64,000 nt of DNA from Methylobacter marinus A45 (GCF_000383855.1 NZ_KB912877.1:2716732-2780731), one strand, 5' to 3'; positions 18,087-27,696 are shown, counted from the first letter of the stretch. Program-made: numbers and translations. Notes: generated from the letters alone by a model not told the origin.

Positions 18087-19163
18087 ATGAAAAAATATGT
18101 TTATCTTGTTTCTATCGCGTTCCTGACAGGCTGTACACTCGTGCCGGGTATGCACATGTCAGCCCCTTCCTCGAACGTGCCTGGCGTGAAAGTCATACCG
18201 ATCACGGCCGAGACGCTGCGTGTCCAGGCTATTAACCGTGCGGCCTACCATAAAACCGACATACAGCCCGTTTTCGCGGCATACAACCGGCTGGAGGAAT
18301 ACCAATACCGCATTGGCCCTCACGACGTCTTGTCGGTAACCGTGTGGGAACACCCCGAACTGACCATTCCCGCCGGCGAGTTCCGATCGCCTGAAGCGGT
18401 CGGGCACCTGGTGGCCGAAGACGGCACGATCTTTTTCCCCTATGCGGGTACGGTCCACGTGGCCGGGAAAACCCAGCCCGAGGTTCGCCGCATGCTGGCC
18501 GAAGGCATTTCAGGCGTTATCGAGAATCCGCAGGTGGACGTGAAAGTGGTCGCCTTCCGGAGCCAGCGGGCTTATGTTTCCGGCGAGGTCGCCAAGCCGG
18601 GGCCGCAGCCGGTCACCGATGTACCGCTGACGATCACCGAAGCGATCGGCTTTTCCGGGGATTTCACGCCCGACGCCGATTTGGCCAATGCCGTCCTGAC
18701 CCGCAACGGCGTGGCCACTAAAGTGGATCTGCTGGCCCTCTATGACCGAGGCGATATGCGGCAGAATATTTTGTTGCAGGATGGCGATATCCTGCATATC
18801 CCCGATCGCAATACCCAGAAGGTGTTTGTCATGGGCGAGGTGGTAAGGCCCATGTCGGTGGTCATGCACAAGCGCGGCATCACCTTGACCGAAGCCCTGG
18901 GCGAAGCCGGCGGCGTGAATCCAGGGACCGCGGCGCCGGAACATGTTTTTGTCATCCGCGGCAACGACGACCTCTCGGAAGTTTACCATCTGGATGCGGA
19001 ATCGCCCGATGCGCTGATCCTGGGCGATCAGTTCCGGCTGATGCCGCACGATGTGGTCTATGTGGAAGCGACCGACTTCACCCGCTGGGACCGTCTGATC
19101 CAACAACTCGTGGCAACATCAACAGTTGTCAGAAATTTCGGCCGAATCACCGGATCACAATAA
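18087..19163 (+). CDS. wza: Polysaccharide export outer-membrane lipoprotein (Wza-like)
   Basis: The product is 358 residues. The lipoprotein signal ends in the lipobox 'FLTGC'. The poly-export domain (about 70-155) has 'YQYRIGPHDVLSVTVWEHPELTIPAG' and 'DGTIFFPYAGTVHVAGKT', followed by SLBB-type ligand-binding repeats ('AYVSGEVAKPGPQPV', 'VFVMGEVVRPMSV'). It would form the outer-membrane translocon for the polymer. It starts three bases after the phosphatase stop, so the two are surely one transcript. A perfect hairpin lies between this gene and the kinase gene. Confidence 0.92.
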   Translation: MKKYVYLVSIAFLTGCTLVPGMHMSAPSSNVPGVKVIPITAETLRVQAINRAAYHKTDIQPVFAAYNRLEEYQYRIGPHDVLSVTVWEHPELTIPAGEFRSPEAVGHLVAEDGTIFFPYAGTVHVAGKTQPEVRRMLAEGISGVIENPQVDVKVVAFRSQRAYVSGEVAKPGPQPVTDVPLTITEAIGFSGDFTPDADLANAVLTRNGVATKVDLLALYDRGDMRQNILLQDGDILHIPDRNTQKVFVMGEVVRPMSVVMHKRGITLTEALGEAGGVNPGTAAPEHVFVIRGNDDLSEVYHLDAESPDALILGDQFRLMPHDVVYVEATDFTRWDRLIQQLVATSTVVRNFGRITGSQ

Positions 19164-19236
19164 CCGGGCAAGACCGGAGAGCCAGGAGCTCTGGCTTGAG
19201 CGAACATGAATTGAAGAACATCGTTTTGATTGCATA

Positions 19237-19275
19237 ACCGGTATTGCGCAGGCTATCCGCCCCCGCAATACCGGT
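19237..19275 (+). promoter_or_regulatory. Perfect hairpin between wza and the tyrosine kinase gene
   Basis: ACCGGTATTGCG (19237-19248) and CGCAATACCGGT (19264-19275) are a perfect 12-bp inverted repeat with a 15-base loop. It ends 22 bases before the kinase start codon at 19297, with AGGAGAAGG in between. It has no T-tract, so a role in partial termination, mRNA processing or translation control is more likely than full termination. Confidence 0.45.
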
Positions 19276-19296
19276 AAAAGCCATAGGAGAAGGTCT

Positions 19297-21744
19297 GTGA
19301 ACAAGCCTACAAATACCGGTCCAGAGTCCACTGCCGGGGAAACCAGCCAGGATATACCCAAATCTTCCGAGGATAACGGAGGCGCATTGTTAAAAAAATC
19401 CCAGGATGAAGTTATTCGTCTGCGGCGCGAGATGCAACGGATAAAACAGGAGCAGGAACTTCTCGGCAAACTGGGATTTAACCGGGAGCCGCCCGAAATG
19501 CCCGCGTACTTCGCTCCGCCGCCAAGTTTCAATACGTCACATGTCGCGCTGGGCGAATTCCTGGCAACCCTGGCCGATGCGAAGGGCACCATCGCCAAGA
19601 TCACCGTGCTATTTGTTCTGATCGGCGCCGTTTACCTGTTAACGGCTCAACCCGTTTACCGAGTGGATGCCCTGTTGGAGACCGGCATGCGCATGGATTT
19701 GCTGGCCGATATTTCCAAAGGCTTCAAGGAAGAAACCGTGGTCAATGAAGAAATCGAAATCCTGCAATCGCGTAAATTGCTGGGACAAGTGGTTGATGAA
19801 TTAAAGCTGGATATCATTGCGCAGCCTGTCCACTTCCCGATAATAGGGGCGCCCATCGCACGCATGAACAACAAGATCAGGTCGTTGATCGGTCCGTCCT
19901 ACAAGCCGGGACTGCCGTTTTTCGATTTGAATGCGTATGCCTGGAATAGTGAAAATATCACGGTCGAAACTTTCGATGTGCCGGCCGCTTATATCGGCAG
20001 GCCTTTTACGCTTATTGTGGAAAAAGGCAAACGATACCGTCTTCTGGATGAGGATGGCAACTTGCTGACCGAAGGCGAGGCGGGCGTACTGAACACAAAC
20101 TGGCTGCCGAGCGACGATACTACGCCCGCGCTGCTGATATCCAGTATAAAGGGCAAAGCCGGCACGCATTTCGATCTGATGCGAATCGCCCCGGTCGATG
20201 CCATTACCCGATTAAGTGAATTTCTTACGGTCATGGAAAAAGGCCTGGGATCGGGGGTCGTGCAAATCAGCCTGGAAGGCCCCGATAAAGATCAAATCAC
20301 GCTCATCGTGAACAGGATGGTCAAAACGTTTACCACTCAGGAACGGGAAAGGAAATCCGAAAAGATCAGCTTGTCGCTTGATTACATGGAAAAACAAATG
20401 CCGGAACTCAAGGAGAAGGCGGAAAAAGCCGAAGCGGCGCTGCACGGTTTTCGCCAGCGGCATGGCGCCGTTGATCTCACCAAGGAGACTCAAATCCTGC
20501 TGGAAAGAATGGTGGGTATCGAGGCCGAGTTGTCCGAGTTTCGGAGGAAACGGACTGAACTGCTGCCTCGATTCACACCCCAGCATTCCAGTATTCTCGC
20601 CCTGAATGCGCATATCGCTAATTTAAACGGCGAATTGTCCGCGATCAAGAATAAGGTCAAGAACTTTCCCAATACCGAGCAGGAAGTGCTGCGCCTTTCC
20701 AGGGATGCCGAGCTTTATTCCCAGCTCTATGCCTTTCTCAGAAACAGGATCGGCCAACTGAAAGTCGTGCAGGAAGCACCGGTCGGCTATGTCGGCGTCG
20801 TCGATCTTGCCGTGCCGTCGGAAGACCCTATAAAACCGCAAAAAGCGGCAGTCATGGGGCTTTCCGTCACATTAGGCCTGTTTATAGGATTGGGTGCCGC
20901 TTTCCTGCAAAAATCCCTGCACCAAGCCGTTAAAGATCCGGAGATTATTGAGAAACAGTTGGGGCTGCCCGTTTATGCGACCGTGCCGCACAGCGTCAAA
21001 CAACGCAAATCATCGAAAAAAGGCGACGGCACGAGGCTGGCGGTGCTGGCCGAGACCGAAACATCGGATCCCGCGGTTGAAAGTCTGCGCAGCTTGCGGA
21101 CTTCATTGCACTTTGTGCTCCTTGAGTCGCAGAACAATATCATTATGGTGACCGGACCCTCGCCGGGGATTGGGAAAAGCTTTCTGTCGGTAAACTTTAG
21201 CGCCGTGATGGCCAGCGCCGGCAAGCGTGTATTGTTGATCGATGCCGACATGCGTAAAGGGCATCTTCATAAATACTTCGACCTGGAAGGGACGGAAGGG
21301 TTGTCGGATGCCATAGCAACAGGCAAATCCATCGCACAGGTGGTCAGGCGGACGCATATCGACGGGCTTGAGGTTATCTGTAACGGCACCATGCCGCCCA
21401 ATCCATCCGAATTGCTGTCTCATGAACGATTTGTGACGGCGATAGAGAAAATCTCCTTGCTTTATGATTATGTCATCATCGATTCGCCTCCGGTGTTGCC
21501 GGTGACCGACCCGGCCATCATAGGCAGGCTGGCCGGCGCCGCGCTGCTGGTCGTCAAGGCGGGCTCGCATACACTGCGCGAGATCGAGCAAAGCGTCAAG
21601 CATCTGAAACTGGGCGGCGTAAACCTTCGCGGCGTGGTGTTCAACGACATGCCGGTGTCCACCAACCGTTACGGCTACGGTGGGTACTACGGTTACGCCT
21701 ACACCTATGCCTATGCGGACAGTACGGACAGGAAGGAATCATAA
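19297..21744 (+). CDS. wzc: Wzc-type polysaccharide co-polymerase with BY-kinase domain
   Basis: The product is 815 residues. A polar N terminus with a short coiled coil is followed by a Wzz domain between two membrane helices (about 103-120 and 525-545) and a long coiled-coil periplasmic part. The C-terminal bacterial tyrosine kinase has Walker A 'GPSPGIGKSF', Walker A-prime 'VLLIDADMRKGHLHKYF' and Walker B 'VIIDSPPVLPVTD'. The end is a tyrosine cluster ('YGYGGYYGYAYTYAYAD'), the usual autophosphorylation tail. It would control chain length and export together with Wza and be reset by the upstream phosphatase. The start is probably GTG with AGGAGAAGG upstream. Confidence 0.93.
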   Translation: MNKPTNTGPESTAGETSQDIPKSSEDNGGALLKKSQDEVIRLRREMQRIKQEQELLGKLGFNREPPEMPAYFAPPPSFNTSHVALGEFLATLADAKGTIAKITVLFVLIGAVYLLTAQPVYRVDALLETGMRMDLLADISKGFKEETVVNEEIEILQSRKLLGQVVDELKLDIIAQPVHFPIIGAPIARMNNKIRSLIGPSYKPGLPFFDLNAYAWNSENITVETFDVPAAYIGRPFTLIVEKGKRYRLLDEDGNLLTEGEAGVLNTNWLPSDDTTPALLISSIKGKAGTHFDLMRIAPVDAITRLSEFLTVMEKGLGSGVVQISLEGPDKDQITLIVNRMVKTFTTQERERKSEKISLSLDYMEKQMPELKEKAEKAEAALHGFRQRHGAVDLTKETQILLERMVGIEAELSEFRRKRTELLPRFTPQHSSILALNAHIANLNGELSAIKNKVKNFPNTEQEVLRLSRDAELYSQLYAFLRNRIGQLKVVQEAPVGYVGVVDLAVPSEDPIKPQKAAVMGLSVTLGLFIGLGAAFLQKSLHQAVKDPEIIEKQLGLPVYATVPHSVKQRKSSKKGDGTRLAVLAETETSDPAVESLRSLRTSLHFVLLESQNNIIMVTGPSPGIGKSFLSVNFSAVMASAGKRVLLIDADMRKGHLHKYFDLEGTEGLSDAIATGKSIAQVVRRTHIDGLEVICNGTMPPNPSELLSHERFVTAIEKISLLYDYVIIDSPPVLPVTDPAIIGRLAGAALLVVKAGSHTLREIEQSVKHLKLGGVNLRGVVFNDMPVSTNRYGYGGYYGYAYTYAYADSTDRKES

Positions 21745-22317
21745 GGATCAATCAAGACATAACCGGCGCGAAGCGCTCCAAGTCCCCGGCTGATGATAGG
21801 CGGCTGCCGGGACGAGGGCGCTTGTGCCCCTATCGGGTATTCGACCCGCAAAATCCATCATTCGAGCATCTTGTTAAGTAATGAACATGGAATAAATCAG
21901 GAATTGTAGGTGCGAATTCACTTGTGCCCTTCAGGGTATTCGCACTGTGCGGATACCAACAGTAGGCGCCATAGGCGAATCCGCACCTACACCGGAAATT
22001 CATCCGCGTACTTGAGGAAGTTATTTTATGCGCGTTCCTAAGCATTTAAACGCGCCGGCAAGTTTTGAAACCGGCATATGCGATATTTCCTGCCAGGGCA
22101 TACATGATCCTAATAGCTTCGTAGTGCTGCATAAGATTTGAGTTACATCAGCTAATCAGCATATTTTCAATAGCATAGGTAATCTTACGAATTTTCCTGT
22201 GCTCTATTCCGAGTATAAATGAACGCTATCAACGTCAAGAATCTGAACTTATGGAAAGCCCTTCAGTGTTTCTTGTTCATCTGGACAATTTCTAAGCATG
22301 AATTAAGGAGAATAATA
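21745..22317. other. Intergenic region with palindromic repeats after the exopolysaccharide locus
   Basis: This 573-base gap shows no credible gene. It carries two related direct copies of a short motif (CTTGTGCCC...GGGTATTCG at about 21820-21842 and 21920-21942) and an inverted repeat at 21906-21990. CCCGGC/GCCGGG at 21785-21811 could end the kinase transcript but lacks a T-run. Confidence 0.45.
21906..21990. repeat. Imperfect palindromic repeat
   Basis: GTAGGTGCGAATTC at 21906-21919 pairs with GAATCCGCACCTAC at 21977-21990 with one mismatch. The inner part contains CAACAGTAGGCGCCATAGGCG, and a similar CAACAGTAGGCGCTTTAGGCG occurs near 27402, so this belongs to a dispersed intergenic family. 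Confidence 0.5.
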
Positions 22318-22707
22318 ATGACACGTGAATACCAACCATTTAAACCATTTAAAGCACTGTTGCTGCTATCCGCCGTCTCCATGCTCGGCGGTTGCGGAGG
22401 CCATCCACCTATCGACAAGATATCAGCCGCGGAACAAGCGCTGAATCAGGCCAATTTAACCGAGGGCGATACCTATGCGCCGTTAGAAATGCGCGTCGCC
22501 CAGGACAAACTCAACCAGGCCAAGGCAGCGATGGACAATGAGGAATACGAAAAAGCGGCGGCACTGGCCGATGAAGCGTCGGTTAACGCCGATCTGGCTG
22601 CCGTGAAAGCCGATTCTGCAAGAACCACGAATAAGCTGGATGGATTAAAGCGAAGCATCGATTCATTACGCCATGAATTAGGAATGAAAATGCAACCGGA
22701 TCAATAG
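22318..22707 (+). CDS. DUF4398-type lipoprotein
   Basis: The product is about 129 residues. The signal peptide ends in a lipobox-like 'MLGGCGG'. The mature part is alpha-helical and charged, with 'ISAAEQALNQAN', 'YAPLEMRVAQDKLNQAKAAMDNEEYEKAAALADEA', the pattern of DUF4398 envelope proteins. The start at 22318 is set by AAGGAG seven bases upstream; the frame is open for 33 more codons upstream. It precedes an OmpA-type lipoprotein that shares the same N-terminal theme, so the two may act together at the outer membrane or peptidoglycan. Confidence 0.8.
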   Translation: MTREYQPFKPFKALLLLSAVSMLGGCGGHPPIDKISAAEQALNQANLTEGDTYAPLEMRVAQDKLNQAKAAMDNEEYEKAAALADEASVNADLAAVKADSARTTNKLDGLKRSIDSLRHELGMKMQPDQ

Positions 22708-22770
22708 AAATAAACCATCAAGCGACTGCTCTAGAGCGTTAGATAGTTAAACTTATTAAGGAGTAAGACT

Positions 22771-23556
22771 ATGTCAATTATAAAGTGGAACGCAGCTTCA
22801 GTTTATTGCAAGGCCGGAATTCTGATAGGAACCATACTCATGCTGACAGGTTGTGCAGTAGAACCGCACAGGGGGCTGGAAGAAGCAAGACAGAACCTGA
22901 ACCGGGCCAAGCAGGATCAGGTCATTGCCGAGTATGCCCCCGTCGCTTTATACGATGCCGAGAAGACTATTACAAAAGCTGAAAATGCGTGGATGGAAGA
23001 CGACGATGAAGATTATGCCAACCACATGGCTTACATGGCCGACCAGCAGATAAAAATTGCCGAGGAAAAGGCACGGCAAAAGGCCGCCCAGCTTGAGTTC
23101 TCAAGATTAAGCGATGAAACACAGCAACTGCAGCTGCAAGCCAGAACACAAGAGCTTGAGGCGTTAAAAGCGCAAAAAACCGATCGCGGCATGCTGATCA
23201 CCATGGGTGATGTGCTGTTTGAGACCGGTAAAGCCGATCTCAAGTCAGGCGCCTTGCAGAATCTTTATCGATTGGCCACATTCCTGCGGGAAAACCCCAG
23301 TCGTAACGTCCTCATTGAAGGGCACACGGACAGTGTGGGGTCAAATCAAAACAATCAGCTCCTGTCTGAAAGACGCGCTCACTCGGTGGCGACCTTCCTA
23401 ATGAACAACGGCGTGGATAGTACGCGGATAACCGATGTCGGCTACGGTGAAGACTTCCCTGTCGACACCAACAGCACCCCGGCTGGCCGCAGAAACAACC
23501 GGCGGGTGGAAGTCATTGTCCTGAATGAAGGCGAACCGCCCAGGCTGAGACGTTAA
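22771..23556 (+). CDS. OmpA-family lipoprotein with DUF4398-like N terminus
   Basis: This 261-residue protein has a lipoprotein signal ending at 'MLTGCAVEP', a helical region like the preceding protein ('ARQNLNRAKQDQVIAEYAPVALYDAEKTITKAE'), then an OmpA C-terminal domain from about residue 150. 'ITMGDVLFETGKADLKSGA', 'VLIEGHTDSVGSNQNNQLLSERRAHSVATFL' and 'RRNNRRVEVIVL' are the peptidoglycan-binding motifs. It anchors the outer membrane to peptidoglycan. AAGGAG precedes the ATG. Confidence 0.9.
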   Translation: MSIIKWNAASVYCKAGILIGTILMLTGCAVEPHRGLEEARQNLNRAKQDQVIAEYAPVALYDAEKTITKAENAWMEDDDEDYANHMAYMADQQIKIAEEKARQKAAQLEFSRLSDETQQLQLQARTQELEALKAQKTDRGMLITMGDVLFETGKADLKSGALQNLYRLATFLRENPSRNVLIEGHTDSVGSNQNNQLLSERRAHSVATFLMNNGVDSTRITDVGYGEDFPVDTNSTPAGRRNNRRVEVIVLNEGEPPRLRR

Positions 23557-23873
23557 TTAATCCGTGCTCAATGAGCGCATGGCATTAACCAGAGAAGGAA
23601 GCACGGGCGCGCATTCACTTGCGCCCCAGAGCACAGGCAGGCTGGATTGCTCAATCGCGGCATACAACCATTGTGCGGATACTTTCAACAAGCTTAGGAC
23701 TTACGCAGTTAGCCTGTTCATCCGTCGAAACAAGCGGCGTTAAAACCTGTGGGAGCGACTTCAGTCGCCTTTTATCTGAATGGGCGACTTGAAGTCGCCC
23801 CCACAGGCTTGCGTAAGTCCTGAAGCTTTATGCCCGCTTCCGCACGAGTCTTGATGCAGGAATGCGGCAAGGG
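23557..23873. other. Intergenic region holding a nested palindromic element
   Basis: This gap between convergent genes contains no credible gene. Most of it is a nested inverted repeat annotated separately. Confidence 0.5.
23690..23828. repeat. Nested inverted-repeat element (MITE-like), about 139 bp
   Basis: The ends AAGCTTAGGACTTACGCA (23690-23707) and GCGTAAGTCCTGAAGCTT (23811-23828) are inverted repeats with one extra base. Inside lies a second inverted repeat, CCTGTGGGAGCGACTTCAG against its complement ending CCCCCACAGG at 23807. The motifs GTTACGCAGTTAG and GTGGGAGCGA recur at 63831-63843 and near 63967, so the family is dispersed. No open frame is present. Confidence 0.6.
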
Positions 23874-26555
23874 CTACTGCCTCAAGTCCTTAACCACGCG
23901 CACGACTTCAGTATCGCCGGCGATCGCCTCAATGCTGAAGCCCAGCTTCTTCATCAGCGACAACATGGGCTCGTTGATCGCCAGCACTTCGCCCTCAAAG
24001 AACGACATGCCTTTGTATTTGGCCGCCTGCATCAGGGTTTTCATGATCCGGGTGCCTATGCCCAGGCCCTGGCAGTCATCGGAGACCACCAGCGCAAACT
24101 CCACGGAGTGGCCGTCGGGATTCATCATGTAACGGCCCACGCCCAGCTCGGAAGGCATGCCGTCGTGCTCGGTGATGGCGACAAAGGCCATCTCGCGGTC
24201 GTAATCGATCTGCGTGAAGCGCACGATCATTTCCGGCGTTAACTCTTGCAGGGATTGCATGAAACGGAAATACTTGGTGCGCTCCGACAAGCGGTGCACG
24301 AAATCCTTTTCCATATCCGCGTCCTCGGGACGAATGGGACGGATGGTGATGTTCATGCCGTTGGCCAGCTGATAATGTTGGGTCAATTCATGGGGATAGG
24401 GATGGATCGCCATGTGCGAGTAAGGCATGAGCTGATGCGAGACTTCGGCCTTGATGCGCGCGTCCACGGCCATGACCCCGTGTTCGTCGACGATCAGCGG
24501 ATTGATGTCCAGCTCCAGGATTTCCGGCAGTTCACTGACCATGATCGAGATATTCAGCAATACATCGATCAGGGTTTTCATATGGACCGGCGGCAGTTGG
24601 CGAAAGGCTCGCAAATATTTGGCCGCCCGGGTTTTGGCGATCAGCTGTTCGACCATATAGGCATTGAGCGGCGGCAGGGCGACGGCGTTGTCCCGCAGGA
24701 TCTCCACCATGGTTCCGCCCAGGCCGAAACTGATGGCGGGTCCGAACACCGGATCCCTGACCACGCCGATCATCAGTTCGCGGCCGCTGAGCGAGCGGTA
24801 CATCGGCTCAACCGTCATGCCTACTTCAGTGATTTCCGGATAATTGCGCTTGATGGCCGCTTCCATCTCGGTGAAATTGCGGGACACATCCAGGGCGCTG
24901 TTGATGTTCAGCCGGACGCCGCCGATATCGGATTTGTGGCTGAATTCGGCCATGTTGACTTTCAACACCACCGGAAATCCCAGGGTTTCGGCGGCAATCA
25001 TGGCGTCCTTGGCGCTGGTTACCTTGATAGTCTGCGTGACCGGAATATGGAAGGCCGCCAGTATCGCTTTCGACTCCTGCGTCGTTAACACCTGCCGGCC
25101 TTCCGACAGCACACGCTCGATAATCAGCCGCGCGCCGATCACATCGGGAGGCGTCAGTTCATCCGAAGGCGAAGGGATTTGCTTGAGCAGGATCTGGTTG
25201 CGGCTGTAGGCCGCCAGAAACGAAAAGGCATCGACCGCCACTTCCGGCGTATTGAAGTGGGCGATTTTACTGTTATCGAACAGGTTCCGGCCTTCCTGCA
25301 CGCGCGCGCCGCCCGTCCACGAAGCCAGCACCGGCTTCCGGCTGGACTTGGCGCCCTCGATGATGAACTGGGCCACCTGGGTCGGGTTGGTCATGGCCTG
25401 CGGCGTCAGAATGACCAGCACCCCGTCGATGTTCTTGTCTTTCAGGCAGATGTCCAGCGCCTGCTTGTAACGTTCGGGTGTGGCGTCGCCGAGAATATCG
25501 ATAGGATTGGCATGCGACCAGTGCGCCGGCAGCACTGCGTCCAATGCTTCCAGGCTGGCCGGGCTCAGCTCGGCCATCTTGATGCCGTCGTCCTCGGCGC
25601 GGTCGGTGCTCATGACCCCGGGGCCGCCGGCATTGGTGATGATCGCCAGCCGGTCCTGGCGGACTACATAATTATTGGCCAGCACGCGCGCGGCCGAAAA
25701 CAGTTCGGCGATGCTGTAAGCCCGGACGACGCCTGCCCGCTCGATAGCCGCATCAAAGACATTATCGCCGCCGACCAGGGCGCCGGTATGCGACATGGCC
25801 GCCTTGCTGCCCGCCTCATGACGGCCGGACTTGATCAGAATCACCGGTTTCAGGCGCGCGGCGGCTTTCAGGCCGCTCAAAAAGCGGCGGGCGTCGCGTA
25901 TGCCTTCCACATACATCAGAATGCCGGTGGTTTTGGCATCCATGGCCAGATAATCCAGCACCTCGCCAAAATCAACGTCGGCGGCCGCGCCCATCGAGAC
26001 GACCGTGGAAAAACCGATATCCTGGGACTTGGCCCAATCCAGAATGGCCGTGCACACGGCACCCGATTGCGATAGCAGCGCCAGGCTGCCGTCCTTGACC
26101 GGCCCTTCGGCGAAAGTCGCATTCAGCTGGCCGCTGGGCCGGACGATGCCCAGGCAGTTCGGGCCGACGATGCGGATGCTGTAACGGTGCGCGATATCGA
26201 GCACTTCCTGTTGCAGCCGCCTGCCTTCGGCGCCCAGCTCGCCGAAGCCCGCCGTGATGATAATGACCGAGGCGACGCCCTTGTCGCCGCATTGACGCAT
26301 GATGTCCGGCACCGTGGCGGCCGGCGTCGCAATCACGACCAGATCCAGTTCTTCGGGGACGGCCGCCAGATCCGGATAGGCCTTCAAGCCCTGCAGCGTT
26401 TCGCGTTTGTTGTTGACCGGGTACAGCCCGCCTTTAAAGCCCGCCTCCCGCATATTGAGCAGCAGGCGATAACCGACGCTGTTCTCGCGTTCGGATGCGC
26501 CCACGATTGCCACAGACTTGGGTGTGAAAAAAGGGCTGAGATAATGAGGTCCCAT
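23874..26555 (-). CDS. Bifunctional acyl-CoA synthetase (NDP-forming-like) / GNAT acetyltransferase, Pat-like
   Basis: The product is about 893 residues. The order is a CoA-binding domain ('KSVAIVGASERENSVGYRLL'), succinyl-CoA-ligase-like domains ('GPNCLGIVRPSG', 'LLSQSGAVCTAILDWA'), an ATP-grasp domain at about 485-700 ('FPVVLKVNMAEFSHKSDIGGVRLN') and a C-terminal GNAT domain with acetyl-CoA-binding 'DDCQGLGIGTRIMKTLM'. This is the plan of the protein lysine acetyltransferase Pat/PatZ, in which the synthetase part is often inactive. It would acetylate metabolic enzymes such as acetyl-CoA synthetase. The start at 26555 has GGAG at good spacing; a frame from 26597 is open but less likely. Confidence 0.88.
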   Translation of the reverse strand: MGPHYLSPFFTPKSVAIVGASERENSVGYRLLLNMREAGFKGGLYPVNNKRETLQGLKAYPDLAAVPEELDLVVIATPAATVPDIMRQCGDKGVASVIIITAGFGELGAEGRRLQQEVLDIAHRYSIRIVGPNCLGIVRPSGQLNATFAEGPVKDGSLALLSQSGAVCTAILDWAKSQDIGFSTVVSMGAAADVDFGEVLDYLAMDAKTTGILMYVEGIRDARRFLSGLKAAARLKPVILIKSGRHEAGSKAAMSHTGALVGGDNVFDAAIERAGVVRAYSIAELFSAARVLANNYVVRQDRLAIITNAGGPGVMSTDRAEDDGIKMAELSPASLEALDAVLPAHWSHANPIDILGDATPERYKQALDICLKDKNIDGVLVILTPQAMTNPTQVAQFIIEGAKSSRKPVLASWTGGARVQEGRNLFDNSKIAHFNTPEVAVDAFSFLAAYSRNQILLKQIPSPSDELTPPDVIGARLIIERVLSEGRQVLTTQESKAILAAFHIPVTQTIKVTSAKDAMIAAETLGFPVVLKVNMAEFSHKSDIGGVRLNINSALDVSRNFTEMEAAIKRNYPEITEVGMTVEPMYRSLSGRELMIGVVRDPVFGPAISFGLGGTMVEILRDNAVALPPLNAYMVEQLIAKTRAAKYLRAFRQLPPVHMKTLIDVLLNISIMVSELPEILELDINPLIVDEHGVMAVDARIKAEVSHQLMPYSHMAIHPYPHELTQHYQLANGMNITIRPIRPEDADMEKDFVHRLSERTKYFRFMQSLQELTPEMIVRFTQIDYDREMAFVAITEHDGMPSELGVGRYMMNPDGHSVEFALVVSDDCQGLGIGTRIMKTLMQAAKYKGMSFFEGEVLAINEPMLSLMKKLGFSIEAIAGDTEVVRVVKDLRQ

Positions 26556-26676
26556 GGCGGCTCCGGTAAAAGGTGAGAAGAGTGGAAATGTTACCATTTC
26601 GCGCTTTAAGCCCGGTTATATTTTTGTGACATGGTTCAGGTAAGCCAAAATGGTACACTGCTGTTTTTTTGTATTC

Positions 26677-27243
26677 ATGATAGATATGTTGACACGTTTG
26701 TTTGCAAGGTTATCGATGGCGCTATGGTTGAGCGCCGTATTGTCCGGGCAGGCCGCCGCCCATGTCGGGGAGCATCACAGCCAGAACTGTTTTGCCGAGG
26801 TAGGCGGCATCAGACTCAGGCTGAGCGGCTACCAGTTCCAGCCGGGATTGGAGAATGAGCATTTTTGCCGGATTTTCCCTGAACTCGGGCAGATCATTAT
26901 CGCGGTCGAACCGCTGGAGGAAGGGCAGGAAGACAAGCTGATCGCGCTGGAATTGCTGGAACTGTTGTCATGGACCGACGGGCTGTTAAATAACGGCACG
27001 GCTTTTACTGTCATCAAGCAACAGCCGGCCAAGCCGTTCGGGGACGGGCTCATTTCCATTCAGCAAACCATCGGGCAACGCGGCATTTACGGCCTGGACA
27101 TGACCATCCAGGACGAGGCGGGCCAGCTCCTGCATCAGCGTTTTTTATTCCTGGTCGGCATCCCGGTCAAAAAGATACTGGCGGCTCTGGCCGGCCTGGT
27201 GCTGCTGGGGCTGGCGGGCTGGAAGATAACGAAAAAGGATTAA
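26677..27243 (+). CDS. Membrane-anchored periplasmic protein of unknown function
   Basis: The product is about 188 residues. A signal peptide or anchor ('LTRLFARLSMALWLSAVLSG' ending AAAHVGEHH) is followed by a beta-rich periplasmic part and a C-terminal membrane helix ('ILAALAGLVLLGLAGWKITKKD'). Two cysteines (in 'SQNCFAEVGG' and 'EHFCRIFPE') may form a disulfide. I do not recognise the family. No strong ribosome binding site decides between starts at 26650, 26677 or 26686. It is divergent from the Pat-like gene. Confidence 0.55.
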   Translation: MIDMLTRLFARLSMALWLSAVLSGQAAAHVGEHHSQNCFAEVGGIRLRLSGYQFQPGLENEHFCRIFPELGQIIIAVEPLEEGQEDKLIALELLELLSWTDGLLNNGTAFTVIKQQPAKPFGDGLISIQQTIGQRGIYGLDMTIQDEAGQLLHQRFLFLVGIPVKKILAALAGLVLLGLAGWKITKKD

Positions 27244-27689
27244 CAGGGCGACTTAACTGAATATTTCACCACGAACGACTGCATGGGCAGATATTTGCTC
27301 CTGCAATATCTGCATTTACCCCATCCCTGGGGCTCATGCAGGAGGTAGGTAGAAAACTGCTCCTGCGTTTTCGACATTCGCCACATCCCTGTGGCTTAGC
27401 ACCAACAGTAGGCGCTTTAGGCGCAGCTTCCGCTCCTGCTCTCGCTAAGTACCTACATCCCTGTAGGCAACGCAGGAGCAGCGTAGCGGTGTGCCGAGGT
27501 CACGAATGCCTCCCAGGACAGGAAATGATTCCGTCATTTCTCTGCATTCACCCCATCCATGGGGATTATGGAGGCGGTAGAATGGGGTCTGGAACAGCCA
27601 TCGAGAATACGAAGAAAATCATTCGATTAATTTCCATGCGGCGCAATACGGCTTTGCCTATTGCGCCTTATGAATTGCGCCTTATCGCG
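27244..27689. other. Repeat-rich intergenic region
   Basis: This 446-base gap is made largely of short palindromes around CATCCCTG-GG and GGAGCGG-type units (for example CCTACATCCCTGTAGG) and ends in a copy of the GGCGCAATA hairpin repeat. A 152-codon open frame here has no family look. Nothing else is visible. Confidence 0.45.
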
Positions 27690-27696
27690 TTAGTGC
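27637..27696 (+). repeat. GGCGCAATA hairpin repeat, copy A
   Basis: The core is a near-perfect hairpin: GGCGCAATA, a short loop CGGCTTTGCC, then TATTGCGCC, followed by TTATGAATTGCGCCTTATCGCG. The same unit ends the two 184-bp repeats inside the cassette array and occurs inverted at 56789-56872. It overlaps the 3' end of the cytochrome gene. Confidence 0.65.

Noticed and set aside
21660-21720. Short tandem repeat in the kinase gene end
   Set aside because: It simply encodes the tyrosine-rich tail typical of Wzc kinases.
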